Assembly: GCF_001187915.1 (NCBI RefSeq)
Contig: NZ_LGIU01000097.1
Coordinates: 1-64,000, forward strand
DNA: 64,000 nt
Direction of reading: 5' to 3'
From: Arthrobacter sp. RIT-PI-e
GTDB taxonomy: Bacteria; Actinomycetota; Actinomycetes; Actinomycetales; Micrococcaceae
Part shown: piece by piece, positions 47,149 through 56,406 of the stretch
Numbering within the stretch: the stretch's first letter is position 1
How the letters are laid out: each line of letters begins with the position of its first letter
The notes under the pieces: model-generated
Database searches by the model: none
Told to the model about the DNA's origin: nothing
What the model saw: the letters and a program-made list of their open reading frames with translations, nothing else
Made by a program: the position numbers and the translations under genes

Positions 47149-48998
47149 GGCGCACCACGGCAGCACCCGGTGGCGCACCGGAGCCGGACGGAGCCGCTTC
47201 CTCGGGTGTGGCCGACGAGGACGACGTCCTCCTCGACCGCGAGCGCAGCAGGGCCGTCCGGGCCAGGTCCTTCCGGCTCCTCGGCTCGCTCATCCGCCCG
47301 AACCGCCGGCAGTTCTCCTGGACCGTGCTGCTCGTGGTCGTCTCGCAGGCCGCCCGGGTGGCCGGGCCTGCGATCATCGCGTTCGGCATCGACCGCGCCC
47401 TGCCCGCCCTGCTCGACGGCGACCCGGTGCTGCTCTGGGTGGGCGGCGGCACCTACCTCCTGGCCGCGGTGCTCGCCTCCGTGCTGACCGCGGGGTACGT
47501 GCGGGCCACGGCGCAGCTCAGCCAGACCATGCTGCTGGACCTCCGCGTCCGGGTGTTCCGGCACACCCAGCGGCTGAGCCTGGAGTTCCACGAGAAGTAC
47601 ACCTCGGGGCGCATCATCTCCCGTCAGACCTCCGACCTCGAGGCGCTGCGCGAGCTCCTGGACTCCGGGATCAGCTCACTGGCCTCCGGAGCCATGTTCA
47701 TGCTCTTCACGGCGGTCACCATCTTCGCGCTGGACTGGCGCACGGGCCTGCTGATCCTCGTGGCGGCGATCCCCATGTTCCTCCTCTCCCGCTGGTACCA
47801 GAAGCACTCGCAGCTCGCCTTCCGTGCCAGTCGCGTGGTGTCCGCGCGGCTGATCGTCCACTTCATCGAGACCATGACCGGCATCCGCGCCGTCAAGGCC
47901 TTCCGCCGCGAGGCCGTCAACGCCCGGCGGTACGACGAGCTGGCGGAGGACTACCGCAGGGTCACCGTGCGCTCCATCAACCTGAACGGCATCTTCCAGC
48001 CGGGCCTGGTGCTGATCGGCAACGTCACGGTGGCCGTGGTGCTGGTGTTCGGCGGCTTCCGCGTGCTCGGCGGCACGCTCGAGGTCGGCGCGCTCCTCGC
48101 CCTGCTCCTCTACAGCAAGCGCTTCTTCCAGCCCGTGGACCAGATGGCCATGTTCTACAACTCCTTCCAGTCGGCGTCCGCCGCGCTCGAGAAGGTCTCC
48201 GGGCTCCTCGAGGAGGAACCCACGGTGCGGCCCCCGAGGAATCCGGTGCCGCTGCCCCACCCCCGGGGCACGATCCGCTTCGACGACGTCCGGTTCCGGT
48301 ACGGGACCGGACCCGTGGTGCTGCCCACCCTGGACCTGACCATCCCGGCGGGCCAGACCGTGGCGCTGGTGGGCAGGACGGGCGCCGGGAAGTCCACGCT
48401 GGCCAAGCTGATCGCGCGCTTCTACGACGTCTCCGAGGGGGAACTGACCCTCGACGGCGTGGACATCCGCGAGGTGGACCCCACGGACCTGCGCCGCGCC
48501 GTGGTGATGGTCACGCAGGAGGCCTTCCTCTTCAGCGGCTCCGTGGCGGACAACATCGCGCTCGGCAAGCCCGAGGCCACGCGCGCGGAGATCGTGGCGG
48601 CGGCACGCGCGGTGGGTGCCGAGGAGTTCATCAGCGCGCTCCCCGAGGGTTTCGACACCGATGTGAACAAGCGCGGCGGGCGGGTCTCCTCCGGCCAGCG
48701 GCAGCTGATCAGTTTCGCCCGCGCCTTCCTCGCGGACCCCGCCGTCCTCATCCTCGACGAGGCCACCTCCTCCCTGGACATCCCGAGCGAGCGCCTGGTG
48801 CAGGAGGGGCTGCAGAAACTCCTCGGCAACCGCACCGCGCTGATCATCGCGCACCGGCTCTCCACCGTGGCCATCGCGGACCGCGTGCTCGTGGTGCACG
48901 ACGGCGCCGTGGTGGAGGACGGCACGCCGGCCGATCTGATCGGCGGCACGGGCCGGTTCGCGACGCTGCACGCCGCGTGGAAGGACTCCCTGGTCTGA
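47145..48998 (+). CDS. ABC exporter subunit (catalytic partner)
   Basis: 617 residues from ATG 47145 (ATGA overlap). Six-helix membrane domain followed by the ATPase: Walker [12 protein letters not shown]-loop [10 protein letters not shown], signature RVSSGQRQL (serine for the first glycine), Walker B with catalytic Glu in [13 protein letters not shown], and H-loop IIAHRLSTV. With the first subunit this gives one canonical and one degenerate ATP site, typical of heterodimeric multidrug or lipid exporters. A 40-residue polar N-terminal tail precedes the first helix. Confidence 0.92.
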   Translation: MRRTTAAPGGAPEPDGAASSGVADEDDVLLDRERSRAVRARSFRLLGSLIRPNRRQFSWTVLLVVVSQAARVAGPAIIAFGIDRALPALLDGDPVLLWVGGGTYLLAAVLASVLTAGYVRATAQLSQTMLLDLRVRVFRHTQRLSLEFHEKYTSGRIISRQTSDLEALRELLDSGISSLASGAMFMLFTAVTIFALDWRTGLLILVAAIPMFLLSRWYQKHSQLAFRASRVVSARLIVHFIETMTGIRAVKAFRREAVNARRYDELAEDYRRVTVRSINLNGIFQPGLVLIGNVTVAVVLVFGGFRVLGGTLEVGALLALLLYSKRFFQPVDQMAMFYNSFQSASAALEKVSGLLEEEPTVRPPRNPVPLPHPRGTIRFDDVRFRYGTGPVVLPTLDLTIPAGQTVALVGRTGAGKSTLAKLIARFYDVSEGELTLDGVDIREVDPTDLRRAVVMVTQEAFLFSGSVADNIALGKPEATRAEIVAAARAVGAEEFISALPEGFDTDVNKRGGRVSSGQRQLISFARAFLADPAVLILDEATSSLDIPSERLVQEGLQKLLGNRTALIIAHRLSTVAIADRVLVVHDGAVVEDGTPADLIGGTGRFATLHAAWKDSLV

Positions 48999-49082
48999 GA
49001 CCCGCACCCCGGTTTCCCTCTGCCCCTGGTCCTCGGCTACTCTTGGACAGTTGCGGTTCCGGAGGTCCTCCGGGCGCAGCAC

Positions 49083-49158
<76 letters not shown>

Positions 49159-49170
49159 GGAAGTACACAG

Positions 49171-49208
49171 ATGAAAGGCCCGTCGGCATCAGCCGACGGG
49201 CCTTTCAT
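49171..49208 (+). terminator. Terminator after tRNA-Pro
   Basis: Perfect 17-bp stem ATGAAAGGCCCGTCGGC (49171-49187) with its complement at 49192-49208 and an ATCA loop. The stem ends CCTTTCAT on the right, giving a weak U-rich side. It is the strongest terminator in this part and may serve both strands. Confidence 0.85.
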
Positions 49209-49412
49209 GCGTCCGAGGCCCCGCCGCGCGACGACCGCGTTCGTCCTGTGGCGTCGCTCCCGCGTTCTCGGGCTCAGGGGGCGTGTCGCACCGGGACCCG
49301 CCGGTTCGTGCGCGCTCCCGCCGCAGAAGCCGTGAGCGACGACGCCGATTGCGGTCGGACGTGCCCCGGTCGGGCGTTGTGGCGCGCGGGCGGCACATCC
49401 GACGAGGCGTCG

Positions 49413-50312
49413 TCAGGCGAACATACGCCCCGTCAGCCGCTCGTACGCCTCGACGTACCGCGCCCGGGTGCGCTCCACGACGTCGTCGGGCAGCGCCGGC
49501 GGCTCGGACGAACGGTCCCAGCCGGAGGCGTCCGAGGTCAGCCAGTCCCGCACGTACTGCTTGTCGAAGGACGGCTGTGCCTGACCGGGTGCGTACAGTG
49601 CCGCGTCCCAGAAGCGGGAGGAATCCGGGGTGAGCACCTCGTCGCCGAGCGTGATCCGCCCCGTGGCGGGGTCCAGGCCGAACTCCACCTTGGTGTCCGC
49701 GAGGATGATCCCCCGCTGACGGGCGATGTCCTCCGCCGTCGTGTAGATCTGCAGGGTGAGGTCGCGGAGCCGGGCCGCGACGTCGCTGCCCACCGCCTCG
49801 ACCACGGCGGAGTACGCGATGTTCTCGTCGTGCTCGCCCACCTCGGCCTTGGCCGACGGCGTGAAGAGCGCCGGCTCCAGGCGCGAGCCGTCCACGAGAC
49901 CCTCGGGCAGCGGCAGGGAGCAGACCGTCCGCGAGTCCCGGTACTCGAGCAGCCCGCTGCCGGTGAGGTACCCGCGGGCGATGCACTCGATCGGGTACAT
50001 GGCGAGCTTCCGGCAGATCATGGCACGGCCCTCGACGGCGGTGGGCACTCCCCCGGCGGCATCGGCCGCGATCACGTGGTGGGGCACACCGCTCAGCCGC
50101 TCGAACCACCACAGGCTCAGCTGGGTCAGCACGCGCCCCTTGTCGGGGATCTCGGTGGCGAGCACGTGGTCGTAGGCGCTGATGCGGTCGCTGGCCACCA
50201 CGAGGACGGTCTCGCCCTGCCCGTCCTCCGGCTCGTACAGGTCGCGGACCTTGCCCGAGTACACGTGGCGCCAGCCGGGCAGGTCGAGGTGCGCTGGGGC
50301 GAAGGCGCTCAC
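49413..50312 (-). CDS. purC: SAICAR synthetase (phosphoribosylaminoimidazole-succinocarboxamide synthase)
   Basis: 299 residues from GTG 50312, overlapping the purD stop (GTGA). Joins aspartate to CAIR with ATP, purine pathway. Motifs: VYSGKVRDLYEP (ATP loop), VASDRISAYDHVLATEIPDKGRVL, ARGYLTGSGLLEY, and TKVEFGLDPATGRITLGDEVLTPDSSRFW, which are all strictly conserved. Length is that of the eukaryote-like longer PurC common in actinobacteria. The order purD-purC with purF-purM 8 kb downstream is usual for Micrococcaceae. Confidence 0.96.
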   Translation of the reverse strand: MSAFAPAHLDLPGWRHVYSGKVRDLYEPEDGQGETVLVVASDRISAYDHVLATEIPDKGRVLTQLSLWWFERLSGVPHHVIAADAAGGVPTAVEGRAMICRKLAMYPIECIARGYLTGSGLLEYRDSRTVCSLPLPEGLVDGSRLEPALFTPSAKAEVGEHDENIAYSAVVEAVGSDVAARLRDLTLQIYTTAEDIARQRGIILADTKVEFGLDPATGRITLGDEVLTPDSSRFWDAALYAPGQAQPSFDKQYVRDWLTSDASGWDRSSEPPALPDDVVERTRARYVEAYERLTGRMFA

Positions 50313-51601
50313 AGCGACGCCGCCGTGGGCCCGGTGACCTCGATCTCGCCGCGGGCCGCCCTCAGGGCGATGTCCGTGCGGTGGTGGCCGCCCTCGAGCT
50401 CGATCAGCGAGATGCTCTCGTACGCGGTGGCGCGGGCCTCGTCCAGGGACGCACCGAGTCCGACGACGGCGAGCACCCGTCCACCGGAGCTCACCACCTT
50501 GCCGTCCTGCAGCACCGTTCCCGCGTGCAGCACGGAGGCGCCGTCGATCTTCGCGGCCTTCCCGAGGCCCTTCACGCGCCGTCCGGTGACGGGTGTGTCG
50601 GGGTAGTTCTCGGAGGCGAGCACCACGGCCACGGCGGTCTTCGGGGACCAGTTGAGCTGGTCGATCGTCTCCAGACGGCCCTGCGCGGCGGCGAGCAGCA
50701 CTCCGCCGAGCGGGGTGGTCAGCCGCGCGAGGACCGCCTGGGTCTCCGGGTCCCCGAAGCGGGCGTTGAACTCGATGACGCGCATCCCGCGCGAGGTGAG
50801 GGCCAGCCCGCAGTAGAGCACGCCGGCGAAGGGCGTGCCGCGGTGGGCCATCTCGTCGATCACGGGCCGGGCCACACGCTCGATCACCTCGTCCACGAGA
50901 CCCGGAGGCGCCCACGCGAGTGGCGAGTACGCGCCCATGCCTCCGGTGTTGGGGCCCTCGTCGCCGTCGGAGAGGCGTTTGAAGTCCTGGGCGGGGGCCA
51001 GCGGCAGCACCGTCCGGCCGTCCGAGAGCACGAAGAGGGAGACCTCCGGGCCGTCGAGGTACTCCTCGATCACCACCGTGCCGCCGGCCGCGAAGCAGGC
51101 CGAGGCGTGGGCGCGGGCCTCCTCGAGGTCGGAGGTCACCACCACGCCCTTGCCCGCGGCGAGGCCGTCGTCCTTCACCACGTAGGGGGCGCCGAACGTG
51201 CACAGCGCCTCGTCGGCCTCCGCGTCCGTGGTCGCCACGCGGGCCATCGCGGTGGGCACGCCGGCAGCCGCCATGACCTGCTTGGCGAACGCCTTGGACG
51301 CCTCGAGCTCCGCGGCGGCACGGGTGGGACCGAACACGGGGATGCCGGCCTCCTGCAGTGCGTCCGCCACGCCGTTCGCGAGCGGGGCCTCCGGGCCGAT
51401 CACCACGAGGTCGAGGGCGAGGCGCTGCGCGAGCTCCGTGACGACGGCGGGATCGTTCGCGTCCACGGGGTGCACGGTCACCTCCCCGGCGATCCCGGCG
51501 TTGCCGGGGGCCGCGTGGACCTCCTGCACCAGGGGGTCGGCCACCAGGGCCCGGACAAGAGCGTGTTCGCGGCCGCCGGGGCCCAGTACGAGAACCTTCA
51601 C
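50309..51601 (-). CDS. purD: Phosphoribosylamine-glycine ligase (GAR synthetase)
   Basis: 430 residues from GTG 51601, begins VKVLVLGPGGREHALVRAL. ATP-grasp ligase joining glycine to phosphoribosylamine, step two of purine synthesis. Seen are GPEAPLANGVADAL, the ATP-grasp loop YVVKDDGLAAGKGVVV, the signature DFKRLSDGDEGPNTGGMGAYSP and the metal residues in VIEFNARFGDPETQ. Full length, no lesion. It is divergent from the sulfite-oxidase-like gene at 51695. Confidence 0.97.
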   Translation of the reverse strand: MKVLVLGPGGREHALVRALVADPLVQEVHAAPGNAGIAGEVTVHPVDANDPAVVTELAQRLALDLVVIGPEAPLANGVADALQEAGIPVFGPTRAAAELEASKAFAKQVMAAAGVPTAMARVATTDAEADEALCTFGAPYVVKDDGLAAGKGVVVTSDLEEARAHASACFAAGGTVVIEEYLDGPEVSLFVLSDGRTVLPLAPAQDFKRLSDGDEGPNTGGMGAYSPLAWAPPGLVDEVIERVARPVIDEMAHRGTPFAGVLYCGLALTSRGMRVIEFNARFGDPETQAVLARLTTPLGGVLLAAAQGRLETIDQLNWSPKTAVAVVLASENYPDTPVTGRRVKGLGKAAKIDGASVLHAGTVLQDGKVVSSGGRVLAVVGLGASLDEARATAYESISLIELEGGHHRTDIALRAARGEIEVTGPTAASL

Positions 51602-51694
51602 AGTAGAACAGCGTACTGGAGGTGCCCGGGGCTCCTGCGGGTGGGCCGGACCCGCACCACCCATACCTCGCGGGTGCTTCTCCGAATACCTCGC

Positions 51695-53347
51695 ATGAGC
51701 AACTCGACCCCCTCCCGTCGCGGACAGACCGCCCTCGCCGCCCTCGCCGGCATCATCGCCGCCGGTGTGGTGCTGGGGGTCGCGGAACTCGCCGGGGCGT
51801 TCTTCCGGGCCAGCGCCACCCCTGTGATCGCCATGGGGTCCACCTTCATCGACTTCACGCCGCTGTGGCTGAAGGAATTCGCGATCGACACGTTCGGCAC
51901 CAATGACAAGCTGGCGCTGTTCGTGGGCATGGGCGTCACCATCACCCTCCTCGCAGCCGTCCTCGGCATCGTGGCCTATCGCAAGTGGGCGCTCGGGGTG
52001 GCCGGTGTCCTGCTGATGGGCGCGATCATCCTCGCCTGTGTCCTCACCCGCGCCGGGGCAGGTGCGGCGGATGCCCTGCCCACCGTGCTCGGCACGGCCG
52101 CAGGGCTCCTGGCGCTGCGGTGGCTGATCGCCCGCCTGCACCACGCCGCCGTCGGAAGCACTGCCGGAAGTACTGGTGGGGGCGCCACGGACGGCACACA
52201 GCGCACCGGCGTCGCGGAGCCGGTCGGTACGCGCGACGACGCCGCTCCCGCCGCCACCGCGGTCCGCAACCCCCGCAGCACGTCGCGTCGCGGGTTCTTC
52301 GCGGCGGCCGGCCTCACCGCCGTCGTCGCCGCGGCGGCAGCCGGTGGTGGCCGCCTCCTCGCGACGGCGCGGAACAACGGGACCGCAGCGCGGGCGAACC
52401 CGCAGTTCCCAGCCCCCGCCAGCCCGGCCCCGCCGCTGCCCGCCGGCGTGCAGTCCCCCGTGGAGGGTGTCACACCGTTCATCACGCCCAACGGTGACTT
52501 CTACCGGATCGACACCGCGCTGAGCGTGCCGCAGCTGAACGCCGATACCTGGGAACTGCGCGTGCACGGCATGGTGGAGGAGGAATTCACCCTCAGCTTC
52601 CAGGACCTGCTGGACGCCGACCTGATCGAGCGCTACGTGACCCTGACCTGCGTGTCCAACCCCGTGGGCGGCGATCTCGTGGGCAACGCCAAGTGGCTCG
52701 GCTACCCGCTGCGGGACGTGCTCGCGCGGGCCAGGCCGCTGGAGGGTGCGGACATGGTGCTCTCCACGAGCTCCGACGGCTTCAGTGCCTCCACCCCCCT
52801 GCCCGTGCTGCAGGACGACCGCGACGCGATCCTCGCCGTGGCCATGAACGACGAGCCGCTCCCGGTGGAGCACGGCTACCCGGTGCGGATGGTGGTACCC
52901 GGCCTCTACGGGTACGTCTCCGCCACCAAGTGGGTGGTGGACCTGGAGGTCACCCGGTTCGAGGACGCGACGGCGTACTGGACGGACCGCGGCTGGTCGG
53001 AGAAGGGCCCCATCAAGACCATGACCCGCGTGGAGGTGCCCCGCTCCTTCGCCTCCGTGCCGGCGGGCAGCGTGATGATCGGCGGCGTGGCCTGGGCCCA
53101 GCACCGCGGGATCAGCGAGGTGGAGGTGTCCGTGGACGGCGGGGACTGGCAGCCGGCCACCCTGGCCGCCGAGGCCTCCGTGGACACCTGGCGCCAGTGG
53201 TCCTTCGAGGCCCGGCTCGACTCCGGCTCCCACACCGTGCGGGCCCGCGCCACCGACCCCGAGGACGGCGTGCAGACCGAGGAGCGCGCCGACACCGTAC
53301 CCGACGGCGCCTCCGGCTGGCAGACCGTGCAGTTCACCGTGGACTAG
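51695..53347 (+). CDS. Molybdopterin-dependent sulfite-oxidase-fold membrane protein
   Basis: 550 residues. An N-terminal membrane part with about four hydrophobic segments (ALAALAGIIAAGVVLGVAEL, LFVGMGVTITLLAAVLGIVAY, LGVAGVLLMGAIILACVLT, VLGTAAGLLALRWLIA) is followed by a twin-arginine-like STSRRGFFAAAGLTAVV near residue 195 with another hydrophobic stretch. The oxidoreductase domain follows: FYRIDTALSVPQL, WELRVHGMV, then YVTLTCVSNPVGGD, whose cysteine binds molybdenum, and GYPVRMVVPGLYG. A Mo-co dimerisation domain ends it (WAQHRGISEVEVSVDGGDW). It acts outside the membrane on an unknown substrate; similar proteins are widespread in actinobacteria. Confidence 0.88.
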   Translation: MSNSTPSRRGQTALAALAGIIAAGVVLGVAELAGAFFRASATPVIAMGSTFIDFTPLWLKEFAIDTFGTNDKLALFVGMGVTITLLAAVLGIVAYRKWALGVAGVLLMGAIILACVLTRAGAGAADALPTVLGTAAGLLALRWLIARLHHAAVGSTAGSTGGGATDGTQRTGVAEPVGTRDDAAPAATAVRNPRSTSRRGFFAAAGLTAVVAAAAAGGGRLLATARNNGTAARANPQFPAPASPAPPLPAGVQSPVEGVTPFITPNGDFYRIDTALSVPQLNADTWELRVHGMVEEEFTLSFQDLLDADLIERYVTLTCVSNPVGGDLVGNAKWLGYPLRDVLARARPLEGADMVLSTSSDGFSASTPLPVLQDDRDAILAVAMNDEPLPVEHGYPVRMVVPGLYGYVSATKWVVDLEVTRFEDATAYWTDRGWSEKGPIKTMTRVEVPRSFASVPAGSVMIGGVAWAQHRGISEVEVSVDGGDWQPATLAAEASVDTWRQWSFEARLDSGSHTVRARATDPEDGVQTEERADTVPDGASGWQTVQFTVD

Positions 53348-53384
53348 GACCACGCCCGAGCCGAGGGCACCCTCCCTCACAGAT

Positions 53385-53423
53385 CTGCGCCCGCCGGATG
53401 ACCGTTCCCTCCGGCGGGCGCAG
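53385..53423 (+). terminator. Terminator after the molybdopterin oxidoreductase gene
   Basis: Perfect 14-bp stem CTGCGCCCGCCGGA (53385-53398) with its complement at 53410-53423 and an 11-base loop, 38 bases after the stop codon. Confidence 0.7.
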
Positions 53424-53465
53424 TCGTACCCGCCGGAGCCGCGGCGCATGAGGAATACTGGGGGC

Positions 53466-54473
53466 ATGCCCTCCACCTTCACCACGGCGGACGCCGTGGA
53501 TCTCGCCGTCCTGGAACGCAACGGCTTCGTCGAGTCCCGCCACGTGGGTGCCGCCGTCGTCCTCGCGGCGGACGGCACCGTGGTGACCGAGCTCGGCGAC
53601 ATCACCGGACCCGTCTTCCCGCGCTCCACGCTCAAGCCGTTCCAGGCCCTGGCCAGCATGAAGGCCGGCGTCCCGTTGCGCGGACCGCAGGTGGCCCTCG
53701 CTGCGGCGAGCCACGTGGGCGCCAGGGAGCACACGGACGTGGTGCGCACCATGCTCGACGCCGCCGGGGTCACCGAGGAGCACCTGCAGTGCCCGGAGGA
53801 CTGGCCGCAGGACGAGCAGGCACGCAACGAGCTGGTCCGCAGCGGCAGGGGCAAGCAGCGCATCGCGTTCAACTGCTCCGGCAAGCATGCGGCCTTCCTG
53901 TGGGCCTGCACCGAGAACGGCTGGGACACGGACACCTACCTCGACCCCACCCACCCCCTGCAGCGCTCCGTGGCGTCGGTGATCGAGGAGTACACCGAGG
54001 AACCGGTGGCCGCGTGGGGCGTGGACGGCTGCGGTGCACCCGTGGCCGCGGTGTCCCTGACGGGCCTGGCACGGGGCATCGGGCGGATGGCGAAGGCGCC
54101 GTCGGACAAGCACGCGGACGCCCGCGCGGCCACGATCACCACCGCCATGCTGGACTATCCGTGGGCGGTGCACGGCGAGGGCCGGGAGAACTCCGTGGTC
54201 ATGGAGGATCTCGGGGTCCTGGCGAAGAGCGGCGCCGAGGGCGTCCTGGTGCTCGCCGCGCCCACGGGCGCCTGCCTGGCCCTCAAGATCCTCGACGGCA
54301 GCTCCCGCGCGGCCACGCTCGTGGGACTGACCCTCCTCGCCGCCTCCGGCGCGATCGACGCCGACAAGGTGGGCGCCGTGCTCGAGAAGGTGGTGCAGCC
54401 GGTGCTCGGCGGCGGGCGCCCGGTGGGCAGCCTGCGCCTGGCCGCCCCGGTCCTGGCCCTGCTCGACCGGTAA
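53466..54473 (+). CDS. L-asparaginase II-type (thermolabile, PF06089 family)
   Basis: 335 residues from ATG 53466. Hydrolyses asparagine to aspartate and ammonia. Family features: VLERNGFVESRHVGAAVVLAADG, GPVFPRSTLKPFQALASMKAG (STLKP matches the conserved nucleophile-bearing segment), SHVGAREHTDVVRTML, NCSGKHAAFLWAC, and VDGCGAPV (core DGCGAP). It is the serine-hydrolase-fold AnsA family of Rhizobium and actinobacteria, not the E. coli type. Followed ten bases later by the SCP-like gene, thus the first of a three-gene run ending with DUF2079. Confidence 0.9.
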   Translation: MPSTFTTADAVDLAVLERNGFVESRHVGAAVVLAADGTVVTELGDITGPVFPRSTLKPFQALASMKAGVPLRGPQVALAAASHVGAREHTDVVRTMLDAAGVTEEHLQCPEDWPQDEQARNELVRSGRGKQRIAFNCSGKHAAFLWACTENGWDTDTYLDPTHPLQRSVASVIEEYTEEPVAAWGVDGCGAPVAAVSLTGLARGIGRMAKAPSDKHADARAATITTAMLDYPWAVHGEGRENSVVMEDLGVLAKSGAEGVLVLAAPTGACLALKILDGSSRAATLVGLTLLAASGAIDADKVGAVLEKVVQPVLGGGRPVGSLRLAAPVLALLDR

Positions 54474-54483
54474 CGGCCGCACG

Positions 54484-54849
54484 ATGGCTCGACGACGCAT
54501 CTCCGGTGAGGACGGCCACCGGGCCCTCGCCGCGGTGGAGGGCGGTTCCGCCGTCCGCGCCGACCTCGCCACCGCCGTGCGTTTCGCCCTGGAGGAACTC
54601 GCCGCACTCGCGCCCGGCAACAGCGTGGGGGGGCGCGTGCCGCCCTTCGGTGTCCCCCAGTGCGGGGCGGGGCCCCGCCACACCCGCGGTACCCCGCCGA
54701 ACGTGGTGGAGACGGATGCCGCCACCTGGCTGGCCCTGGTCCGCGGGAAACAGACCTGGGCGGAGGCCGTGACCGCCGGCAAGGTCGCGGCGTCGGGTTC
54801 CCGCGCCGACCTCGAGGCGTGGCTGCCGATCTTCGGCCGCACCCCATGA
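54484..54849 (+). CDS. Sterol carrier protein-like small protein
   Basis: 121 residues. Matches the bacterial SCP-orthologue family of actinobacteria: ATAVRFALEELAALAPGNSVGGRVPPFGVPQCGAGPRHTRGTPPNVVETDAATWLALVRGKQTWAEAV. The RGTPPNVVE and TWLAL(V/A) elements are hallmarks. SCP2-fold proteins bind lipids or acyl groups in a hydrophobic cleft; the bacterial role is unknown. Its stop overlaps the start of the next gene (ATGA). Confidence 0.85.
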   Translation: MARRRISGEDGHRALAAVEGGSAVRADLATAVRFALEELAALAPGNSVGGRVPPFGVPQCGAGPRHTRGTPPNVVETDAATWLALVRGKQTWAEAVTAGKVAASGSRADLEAWLPIFGRTP

Positions 54850-56387
54850 GCACGGACCGGACCGCCGCGGCAGGAGCCGGTGGTGATGCGCCGGGTGGCC
54901 TGCCGTCCGAGGTGGGCCCGGACGCGCGGACCGGTTCGAGGGTACCCGGGCGGCTCCGGGATCCTCGATCGCAGGGCGCCGAGGCGCGCCGTCGGCCGGG
55001 CCGGGCGGTCGCCGCCCTCCGCCGGGAACCGCCGTCGGCCTGGCTGCTGGGGCTGGCCGCCCCCGCGCTCTACTGCCTCTTCTCTGTCACCCAGTGGAAC
55101 CGGCTCGCCTCGCCGTCCTGGGACCTCGGGATTTTCACCCAGCTCGCCAAGGCCTACGCGGGTGCGGGCGCCCCGATCGTGCCCATCAAGGGCGAGGGCT
55201 TCAATCTCCTCGGTGACCACTTCCGCCCCCTGCTGGTGCTGCTCGGCCCCGTGTACGCGGCCGCGCCGTCGGGTCTCACCGTGCTCCTGGTGCAGGACGT
55301 GCTCTTCGGCCTCTCCGTCGCGGTGGTGACCCGGGTGGGCCTGCAGTTCCTCGGCCGGGCCGCGGGGCTGGGCCTCGGGGTCGCCTACGCCCTGTCCTGG
55401 GGCCTGCAGACCGCGGTGGCCGCGCAGTTCCACGAGATCGCGTTCGCCGTGCCGCTGCTCGCGCTCGGCCTCGAGGCGGTGCTGCGGCGGCGCGTGGTCC
55501 CCGCCGTCGTGTGGGGCGGGCTGCTGGTGTTCGTCAAGGAGGACCTCGGGCTCACCGTGATGGCCCTGGGGCTGGTACTCGCCTGGCGGCTCAGGTCCCG
55601 AGCCGGATGGTGGCTCGCGGCCTGGGGAGCCCTGTGGCTGGTGCTCTCGGTCCGGGTGATCCTGCCCGCCCTGAACACCGGGGGCCAGTACGACTACTCG
55701 GACCGCATCGACGTCGGCGCGATGCTCGCCGACCCCGGGAGCGCCGTCGTCGACCTCGTGTCGGGGCCCGCGAAGTACCAGACGCTGCTGCTGCTCCTGG
55801 TGGCCGGCGGGGTCCTGTTCCTGCGCTCACCGCTGGCCCTGGTGCTGGTACCCACGCTGCTGTGGCGGTTCGTCTCCGGCGAGGACGTCTACTGGGGGCC
55901 CGAGTGGCACTACAGCGCCGTCCTGATGCCCGTGCTCTTCCTGGCGCTCGCGGACGGCGTGCAGAACCTCCGCAGCAGCCCGCTCCGCCCGCTGCGCACC
56001 GTCGCGGGTCTCGGCGTCCCGGTGGCCCTCGTGGCGGGTCTCTCGCTGCTGCCCTCCTCGGAGTTCGCGGCGCTCGCCGACGCGGACACCTACCGGCAGT
56101 CGCCGCGCTGGGACGCCGCCCACCGCATGATGGAGCTCATCCCCGAGGACGCCACGGTGGAGAGCGGCGTGGTGCTCATGGCGTACCTGGTGCCGGAGAC
56201 CCGCGTGTACTGGCTCGGCAATGCGAACCCCGCGCCGGACTACCTGATCGTCGACGCCGAGGACTGGAGCTGGGGAGGCACCCGGCCCGCCGACGCCGTC
56301 GCGCATGCGGAGCAGCGCTTCCCCGGCACGGAGTACACCCTGGTGTTCGACGACGCCGGGTACCAGCTCGTCGAGCGGCGTCGCTGA
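54846..56387 (+). CDS. DUF2079 multi-pass membrane protein
   Basis: 513 residues from ATG 54846. After a 60-residue polar head come about nine hydrophobic segments. The DUF2079 opening is WDLGIFTQLAKAYAG, then GFNLLGDHFRPLLVLLGPVYA, and AQFHEIAFAVPLLALGLEAVL. The fold resembles GT-C glycosyltransferases such as PMT: DLGIFTQ and GDHFRP are the conserved acidic loop, which fits a lipid-linked sugar donor. Near the C-terminus a cell-surface domain (YRQSPRWDAAHRMMELIPEDATVESG) follows. Probable envelope glycosylation, exact substrate unknown. Confidence 0.8.
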   Translation: MSTDRTAAAGAGGDAPGGLPSEVGPDARTGSRVPGRLRDPRSQGAEARRRPGRAVAALRREPPSAWLLGLAAPALYCLFSVTQWNRLASPSWDLGIFTQLAKAYAGAGAPIVPIKGEGFNLLGDHFRPLLVLLGPVYAAAPSGLTVLLVQDVLFGLSVAVVTRVGLQFLGRAAGLGLGVAYALSWGLQTAVAAQFHEIAFAVPLLALGLEAVLRRRVVPAVVWGGLLVFVKEDLGLTVMALGLVLAWRLRSRAGWWLAAWGALWLVLSVRVILPALNTGGQYDYSDRIDVGAMLADPGSAVVDLVSGPAKYQTLLLLLVAGGVLFLRSPLALVLVPTLLWRFVSGEDVYWGPEWHYSAVLMPVLFLALADGVQNLRSSPLRPLRTVAGLGVPVALVAGLSLLPSSEFAALADADTYRQSPRWDAAHRMMELIPEDATVESGVVLMAYLVPETRVYWLGNANPAPDYLIVDAEDWSWGGTRPADAVAHAEQRFPGTEYTLVFDDAGYQLVERRR

Positions 56388-56406
56388 GTCCCGCTAGCCT
56401 TGGACC

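Noticed and set aside
49209-49412. Possible gene or attachment site beside tRNA-Pro
   Set aside because: No integrase, no repeat of the tRNA 3' end and no phage-like gene nearby.
51602-53935. Upstream continuation of the purD frame
   Set aside because: Antisense to the molybdopterin oxidoreductase; PurD starts with VKVLVLGPGGREHA.
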